NCBI GenBank assembly: GCA_026417295.1
Contig: JAOADN010000014.1
Span: 1-44,337, forward strand
Reading direction: 5' to 3'
Source of the DNA: Paracoccaceae bacterium
Lineage (GTDB): Bacteria > Pseudomonadota > Alphaproteobacteria > Rhodobacterales > Rhodobacteraceae
Length of the DNA: 44,337 nucleotides
The translations under genes were made by a program, and so were the position numbers. Positions 36,039 to 44,337 of the stretch are shown in pieces (within the stretch, counting starts at the first letter, position 1; every line of letters begins with the position of its first letter). The notes under the pieces were generated by a model. That model was not told where the DNA came from. It did not search any database and worked only from the letters and a program-made list of their open reading frames with translations.

Positions 36039-36629
36039 ATGACCACACCCGACGCGATTCTCGACTTCTGGCTGGGCGAGGTCGGCCCGGAAGGCTGGTA
36101 CCGGGCGACGGACGAGGTGGACGAGGCCGTGCGCAGCCGCTTCGGCCCGTCCTGGGAGGCGCTGCGCGTCGGCGATCACGCCGACTGGCTGGCCACGCCC
36201 CGCGGCGCGCTCGCCTACCTGATCCTCGCCGACCAGTTCCCGCGCAACATGTTCCGCGGCGACCCGCGCGCCTTCGCCACCGATGCGCTGGCCCGCGACG
36301 CGGCGCGGCGCGCGCTGGCGGCCGGGCACGACCTGGCCACGCCGGCGCCCGAACGGCAGTTCTTCTACATGCCCTTCGAACATTCCGAGTCGCCCGCCGA
36401 CCAGGACCTCGCCGTAACGCTCATGGAAGAGCGCCTCCCCGGCGATCCCGAGATGGCGCTGCATGCCCGCGCCCATCGCGAGATCATCCGCCGCTTCGGC
36501 CGCTTTCCCTTCCGCAACGCCGCGCTCGGGCGGACGACCAGCGCCGGGGAACAGGCCTTCCTCGATGCCGGCGGCTATCCCGCACTGGTCCGCTCGCTCT
36601 CGGGCCAGGGCCATGACGGCGGCGCATGA
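36039..36629 (+). CDS. DUF924 family protein
   Basis: A helical protein of 196 residues. It begins TPDAILDFWLGEVGPEGWY and has the family blocks LAYLILADQFPRNMFRGDPRAFATD, ERQFFYMPFEHSES and HREIIRRFGRFPFRNAALGR. The fold resembles a TPR-like alpha-alpha superhelix; no activity is established. GGAGGAG lies 4 nt before the ATG. It sits between the MFS gene and lpdA, with 80 bp to lpdA. Confidence 0.9.
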   Translation: MTTPDAILDFWLGEVGPEGWYRATDEVDEAVRSRFGPSWEALRVGDHADWLATPRGALAYLILADQFPRNMFRGDPRAFATDALARDAARRALAAGHDLATPAPERQFFYMPFEHSESPADQDLAVTLMEERLPGDPEMALHARAHREIIRRFGRFPFRNAALGRTTSAGEQAFLDAGGYPALVRSLSGQGHDGGA

Positions 36630-36709
36630 CGGCCCTTCCGGCCCCGCGCGTTGTTCCGGGCCGGAAAACGGTTTAATGGTGAACCATCTGCCCCGGGGGA
36701 GGATGCGCG

Positions 36710-38104
<1,395 letters not shown>

Positions 38105-38144
38105 TGCCGCCCCGCCGCGGGCGCGCCTGACGGGGACCGCCCGC

Positions 38145-39314
38145 ATGAACCGCACGGCCGCCGCCATCCTTGCGGTCTGGATCGCCGGCCTCGGGGCCGC
38201 CGCCCAGTTCGGCAAGATGTCGGTGATCTACGACCTGCTCGCCCCGGCCTATCCCGGCCACGGGCCGGCCGCCTTCGGCCTTGCCGTGTCGATCGTCGGC
38301 CTCGTCGGGCTCGTCCTCGGCACCACGGCGGGCCTTCTCGTCACCCGCGCCGGCCAGCGCCGCACCCTTCTGGCCGCGCTTGCCGCGGGGGCCGCGCTCT
38401 CGGCCCTCCAGGCGACGATGCCCGCCTTCCCGGTTCTCATCCTGACCCGCCTGCTCGAGGGCCTCTCCCACCTTGCCATCGTCGTCGCCGGCCCGACGCT
38501 GATCGCCGCCCTCGCGCCACCCGCGCAGCGGCCGCTGGCGATGACGCTGTGGTCCAGCTTCTTCGGCGTGACCTATGCCGTGCTCGCGCTCGCCGCCCCG
38601 CCGCTCGTCGCACTGGGCGGGGCGCGGGCGGTGCTGCTCGCCCATGCCGGCTTCATGGCCGGGGCGGCGGTGCTCCTGGCCCTGCTCCTGCCGGCCGATG
38701 CGCCGTCCGCCCCGCGGGCCGGGGGCGGGGGCCTGCTCGCCCGGCACCTCGCCATCTACGCCTCGCCGCGGATGGCCGCGCCCGCCATGGGCTTCTTCTG
38801 CTACACCTTCCTCTACGTCGCCGTGCTCACCCTGCTGCCGCCCGAGGTGCCGCCCTCGCACCGGCTGGCGGCGGCGACGGGAATGCCCCTCGTCTCCATC
38901 GCCGTCTCGCTGACGCTCGGCGTCAGGCTCCAGGCGCGGATCGGCGCGGTCGGGGCGGTGCAGGCGGGCTACCTCGCGGCGATCCCGGCCTTCCTCGCGC
39001 TCGCCCTCTTCTGGGGTTCGGGGGCGGGGATGCTGGCCGCCGGCCTCTGGCTGTCGGGCGCCCTCGGCGTCGTCCAGGGCGCCAGCTTCTCGGCCATCCC
39101 CGAACTCAACGCCACGGCCGAGGACCGGGCCGGGGCGGCCGGCGCCATCGCCCAGCTCGGCAATCTCGGGACGACGACGGGAACGCCGCTCCTTGCGGTC
39201 GTCCTCTCCGCCGCCGGCGCGCCCGGCCTCGCCGCGGCGGCCGTCCTGGCCTGCCTCTGCGGCGTGGCGCTCCACGCGCTGCAGGCGCGGCGCCGTCAGG
39301 CGCTGACGACCTGA
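38145..39314 (+). CDS. MFS transporter
   Basis: A protein of 389 residues with about 12 hydrophobic segments (AAAILAVWIAGLGAAAQFGK, FGLAVSIVGLVGLVLGTTAG, MGFFCYTFLYVAVLTLLPPE and others). A degenerate motif A follows TM2 (LLVTRAGQRRTLLAAL) and TM4 has ILTRLLEGLSHLAIVVAGP. The substrate cannot be assigned. It starts 40 bp after lpdA. Its last 19 bp overlap the end of the convergent rhodanese gene. Confidence 0.85.
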   Translation: MNRTAAAILAVWIAGLGAAAQFGKMSVIYDLLAPAYPGHGPAAFGLAVSIVGLVGLVLGTTAGLLVTRAGQRRTLLAALAAGAALSALQATMPAFPVLILTRLLEGLSHLAIVVAGPTLIAALAPPAQRPLAMTLWSSFFGVTYAVLALAAPPLVALGGARAVLLAHAGFMAGAAVLLALLLPADAPSAPRAGGGGLLARHLAIYASPRMAAPAMGFFCYTFLYVAVLTLLPPEVPPSHRLAAATGMPLVSIAVSLTLGVRLQARIGAVGAVQAGYLAAIPAFLALALFWGSGAGMLAAGLWLSGALGVVQGASFSAIPELNATAEDRAGAAGAIAQLGNLGTTTGTPLLAVVLSAAGAPGLAAAAVLACLCGVALHALQARRRQALTT

Positions 39315-39658
39315 CCGCCCGCGGCCACCCAGTCGCCCAGGCCGCCGATATTGACCACTTCGGCATAGCCCAGCTGGCGCATGATCTGCGCCGCACGCCC
39401 CGACCGGCCGCCCGAGGCGCAGTAAAGCGCCACCGGCCGGCCGTCGGCCAGGGCCGCAGGGCGGTCGGGCGCGGCGGGGTCGGTCCGCGTCGGGATCAGG
39501 CCCAGCGGAATGTGGATCGCACCCTTGGCCAGGCCCGAGGCGCGGATCTCTGCCGTCTCGCGCACGTCGATCAGGGCCATCCGTCCGGCGGCAACCTCTG
39601 CGACGACTTCGGCGACGGGGCGGGACTGTCCCGCGGGGCGGGCGAACAGGTTGAACAT
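39296..39658 (-). CDS. Single-domain rhodanese (sulfurtransferase)
   Basis: A protein of 120 residues. [25 protein letters not shown] and the active-site loop [12 protein letters not shown] with C80 identify a single rhodanese domain, which moves sulfane sulfur through a Cys persulfide. No signal peptide. The C-terminus ends [16 protein letters not shown]. The promoter region contains ATATTC-N8-GAATAT, the operator type of sulfide-sensing ArsR repressors, which fits a role in sulfide or persulfide handling. It overlaps the MFS gene tail to tail by 19 bp. Confidence 0.93.
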   Translation of the reverse strand: MFNLFARPAGQSRPVAEVVAEVAAGRMALIDVRETAEIRASGLAKGAIHIPLGLIPTRTDPAAPDRPAALADGRPVALYCASGGRSGRAAQIMRQLGYAEVVNIGGLGDWVAAGGQVVSA

Positions 39659-39686
39659 GGCGCGATCCTTGCGTGGTGGTCCGCCT

Positions 39687-39714
39687 CAAATATTCCATTT
39701 TCCGAATATGTCAA
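39687..39714 (-). promoter_or_regulatory. Rhodanese promoter with SqrR/BigR-type operator
   Basis: On the minus strand TTGACA (-35) and TATTTG (-10) are 16 nt apart. Between and over them lies ATATTC-N8-GAATAT (39690-39709), containing ATTC-N8-GAAT, the motif reported for the persulfide sensor SqrR of Rhodobacter capsulatus. Repressor binding would cover the promoter. The regulator gene is not in the window. Confidence 0.6.
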
Positions 39715-39742
39715 TATCCTTCCCTCGGCAGGCGGCCGCCGG

Positions 39743-39757
39743 GTTCACCCTTCGTTC
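39743..39757 (+). promoter_or_regulatory. LexA (SOS) box of uvrA
   Basis: GTTC-ACCCTTC-GTTC is an exact match to the alphaproteobacterial LexA box GTTC-N7-GTTC, 65 bp before the uvrA ATG. A promoter-like TTGGCG-N16-CTATCT follows at 39769-39796. Confidence 0.72.
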
Positions 39758-39822
39758 TCATTTTCGTGTTGGCGGCACGCCCGGCCTGCACTATCTCTTG
39801 GGCGTTGGACGCCGGGGGCGTG

Positions 39823-42683
<2,861 letters not shown>

Positions 42684-42687
<4 letters not shown>

Positions 42688-43610
42688 CCGCACGGCCCCG
42701 CATCGGGCTTGCGCTCGGGGCGGGGGGGGCGCGCGGCTGGTGCCATGTCGGGGCGGTCCGCGCGCTCGCCGGCCTCGGCATCCGCCCCGATGTCGTGGCC
42801 GGAACCTCGATGGGCGCGCTCGTCGGTTCGGCCCTGGCCGCAGACCGGCTGGATGCGCTCGAGGCCTGGGCGCGCGGGCTCGGCTGGCGCAACGTCCTGT
42901 CGATGGTCGATGTCCGCCTGACCGGCGGCGGCCTCGTCGGCGGCGCCGGCATCGACCGGGCGCTCGCGGCGATCGGCGTGCCCGAGGATTTCGCCGCCCT
43001 GCGCCTGCCCTTCCTTGCCGTCGCCGCCGATCTCGCGACGGGCGAGGAGGTCTGGCTTCGCGACGGCCCCCTGCGCCAGGCGGTGCGCGCCTCGGTGGCC
43101 ATTCCCGGCGTCTTCACGCCCTGGCGGATCGGGCCGCGCTGGCTGGTCGATGGCGGCATCGTCAACCCGCTGCCCGTCTCGGCCGCCCGTGCCCTCGGCG
43201 CCGATCTCGTCATCGCCGTCAACCCGAACGACCGCGCCGCCGGCCTCTACTGGGATCCCGCCGCGCCCTCCGCCGTCGCCGGGGCGCTGGCCGAGGTCCT
43301 GCCCAGGCTGCCCGACGCGCTCACCGCGCTGTGGCGCCCCGCGGCGCCGGCAGAGCCCGGCCCGCCGCCCTTCATGGAAACGGTGGGCGCGGCCATCGAC
43401 ATCATGACCGAACGCATCCTGCACGCCCGGCGCGCGGCCGAACCCCCCGATGTCTATCTCGGCGCAAGGCTCGGGCGGATCGCCGTGCTCGAACTGCACC
43501 GCGCCGCCGAGGCCATCGCCGAAGGCGAACGCCTCGTCGCGGACGCGGCACCGCAGATCGCCGCCGCGCTGGCCGCAGCCGCCGGCGGCCCGCCCGTCAG
43601 GCGTGCCTGA
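42684..43610 (+). CDS. Patatin-like phospholipase (RssA-like)
   Basis: A protein of 308 residues with a Ser-Asp dyad hydrolase fold. The oxyanion loop [13 protein letters not shown], the nucleophile S42 in GTSMG and the catalytic D156 in [10 protein letters not shown] are all present, so it should be an active lipid acyl hydrolase. The C-terminal half is helical and Ala-rich. It starts in the uvrA stop (ATGA overlap), so it is probably coupled to uvrA and could be carried along in the SOS response. Its 3' end overlaps the convergent DUF2892 gene by 14 bp. Substrate unknown. Confidence 0.92.
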
Positions 43611-43806
43611 CCGGGCAGGTCGAGATCCCGAGGATCGAGTAGACCGGGCAGGTGCCGAACAGGCCGGTGACCAGCGGCACGACGCCCGCAAGCTTCGCCC
43701 AGTGCCAGAAGCCCTGGCCCTGATCGATGAAGAACCAGGCGATCAGCGCGATCCCCAGCAGGATCCGCAGCACGCGGTCGACGGTCCCGACATTCGTCTT
43801 GAACAT
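43597..43806 (-). CDS. DUF2892 (YgaP-type transmembrane) protein
   Basis: A protein of 69 residues. [26 protein letters not shown] is the standard start of DUF2892, followed by a second membrane segment ([21 protein letters not shown]) and a short tail with Cys. In YgaP this pair of helices anchors a rhodanese domain; here it stands alone. Such genes often sit beside Crp/Fnr regulators and sulfur genes. AAGGAG precedes the ATG. A Crp/Fnr-type palindrome lies 79 bp upstream, between it and the regulator gene on the same strand. Confidence 0.9.
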   Translation of the reverse strand: MFKTNVGTVDRVLRILLGIALIAWFFIDQGQGFWHWAKLAGVVPLVTGLFGTCPVYSILGISTCPVRHA

Positions 43807-43884
43807 GTCCTCACTCCTTCTCCCTGCGGGGCGGATGAATCCCTCCCCGCAGGCCGGACCCTGCCACCGTCCGCCGAAGGCGTC

Positions 43885-43900
43885 TGTGACTCAGATCACG
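43885..43900. promoter_or_regulatory. Crp/Fnr-type palindrome before the DUF2892 gene
   Basis: TGTGACTCAGATCACG keeps the TGA-N6-TCA core and spacing of the Crp/Fnr family; it is nearer the CRP consensus than the FNR one. It lies in the gap between the Crp/Fnr regulator gene and the DUF2892 gene, so the regulator probably controls its neighbour. Confidence 0.55.
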
Positions 43901-43924
43901 TCCGGCCGATCGTTTCCGGGCGCC

Positions 43925-44318
43925 TCAGGCGAAGGCCTCCGCCATCAGGCGCAGGCGGCGCGGGTCGATCAGGCGCACCTGCCCGCGCTCGGTGGCCACA
44001 AGGCCCTGGTCCTCCATCGCCAGAAGCCGGCGCGAGACGACCTCGCGCGCCGTGCCCAGGCGCAGCGCCAGGTCCTGATGGGTGGCGCGCACCAGCCCGT
44101 CCTCGGCAAGGTCCAGCAGGGTCCGCGCAAGGCGGCTCTCGATCCGCTGGAATGCCACCCGTTCAAGGACCTGCATCGTCCCCTGCATCCGCGCGGCAAA
44201 GGCGGCAAAGACGAATCCGCGGAAGGCGGGCGACGTGTCCATCAGCGCCAGGAACAGGTCGCGCGGCACCAGGACAAGGCGCGATTCGGCCGCGGCCACC
44301 GCCTCGCCCGAATAGTCC
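43925..44318 (-). CDS. Crp/Fnr family regulator, 3' part only
   Basis: About 131 residues of the C-terminal half; the N-terminal sensor domain lies beyond the contig end. A short end of the effector domain (AAAESRLVLVPRDLFLALMDTS) leads into the long dimer helix (FVFAAFAARMQGTMQVLERVAFQRIESRLARTLLDLA) and a winged HTH with recognition helix TAREVVSRRLLAMEDQG. The E-x2-SR pattern is that of FNR/CRP-type DNA readers (TGA half-sites), matching the palindrome found downstream. Whether it senses oxygen, NO or a nucleotide cannot be told because the sensor domain is missing. A start codon further up in the adapter is artificial. Confidence 0.88.
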
Positions 44319-44337
44319 CTGTCTCTTATACACATCT
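44319..44337. other. Nextera transposon-end adapter sequence (artefact)
   Basis: CTGTCTCTTATACACATCT is the reverse complement of the Tn5 mosaic end used in Nextera libraries, sitting exactly at the contig end. Translated on the minus strand it gives the well-known false N-terminus MCIRDR. Confidence 0.98.

Noticed and set aside
39673-39822. A 50-residue N-terminal extension of UvrA in frame
   Set aside because: No similarity to UvrA, it would cover the LexA box, and the ATG at MAEQTHIEV gives the normal family start.

Overview
The window is a contig fragment from a GC-rich alphaproteobacterium, most likely of the Rhodobacteraceae/Paracoccaceae. The evidence is gene content and order (rodZ-like–ispG, amidase–PBP1a–prfB, bactofilin–M23), an RF2 gene without the programmed frameshift, a UvrA first zinc finger reading CPVS, an alphaproteobacterial LexA box (GTTC-N7-GTTC) before uvrA, and an FnrL-type box. 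It is ordinary chromosome: I see no insertion sequence, prophage, CRISPR array or origin. Genus was not determined.

Layout. Positions 1-3300 (minus strand) carry a truncated or chimeric DUF3307 gene, a SatD-like regulator, sufT, and a YCII-domain gene followed by an ECF42-type sigma factor; that pair has a matching ECF42-like promoter. Then come tgt, lon, two related small membrane-protein genes (one carrying an S74-type self-cleaving chaperone domain), a small HU-like protein, tRNA-Val(CAC), tRNA-Val(UAC), a pirin gene and tRNA-Asp(GUC). Positions 10480-12720 hold three tandem DUF1344 genes. Each is a separate unit with its own 3' hairpin and a similar foldable element ending 40-49 nt before its start codon. 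This is the most interesting part of the window.

Positions 12716-26050 carry an M20 dipeptidase (minus), a rodZ-like gene, ispG, a DUF4189/peptidoglycan-binding secreted protein, a DsbA-like protein (minus), a class I aminotransferase, then an amidase–PBP1a–prfB–DUF2189 run. Cell-envelope work dominates: murein synthesis (PBP1a), murein splitting (amidase and M23 proteins), cell shape (RodZ-like, bactofilin) and periplasmic thiol redox. Positions 26083-26305 contain a perfect 74-bp direct repeat. The minus-strand M23–bactofilin pair follows, with DUF455 and a Bcp peroxiredoxin beyond it.

Positions 29782-43610 carry a large AsmA/DUF3971-type protein translationally coupled to queA, a gene-free stretch with three abutting perfect hairpins, an MFS transporter, DUF924, lpdA, a second MFS transporter, a minus-strand rhodanese with a SqrR/BigR-type operator in its promoter, uvrA with an SOS box, and a patatin-like lipase overlapping uvrA. 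The right end has a DUF2892 membrane protein and the 3' part of a Crp/Fnr regulator. The last 19 bases are Nextera transposon-end adapter, not genome, so the contig ends are unreliable.
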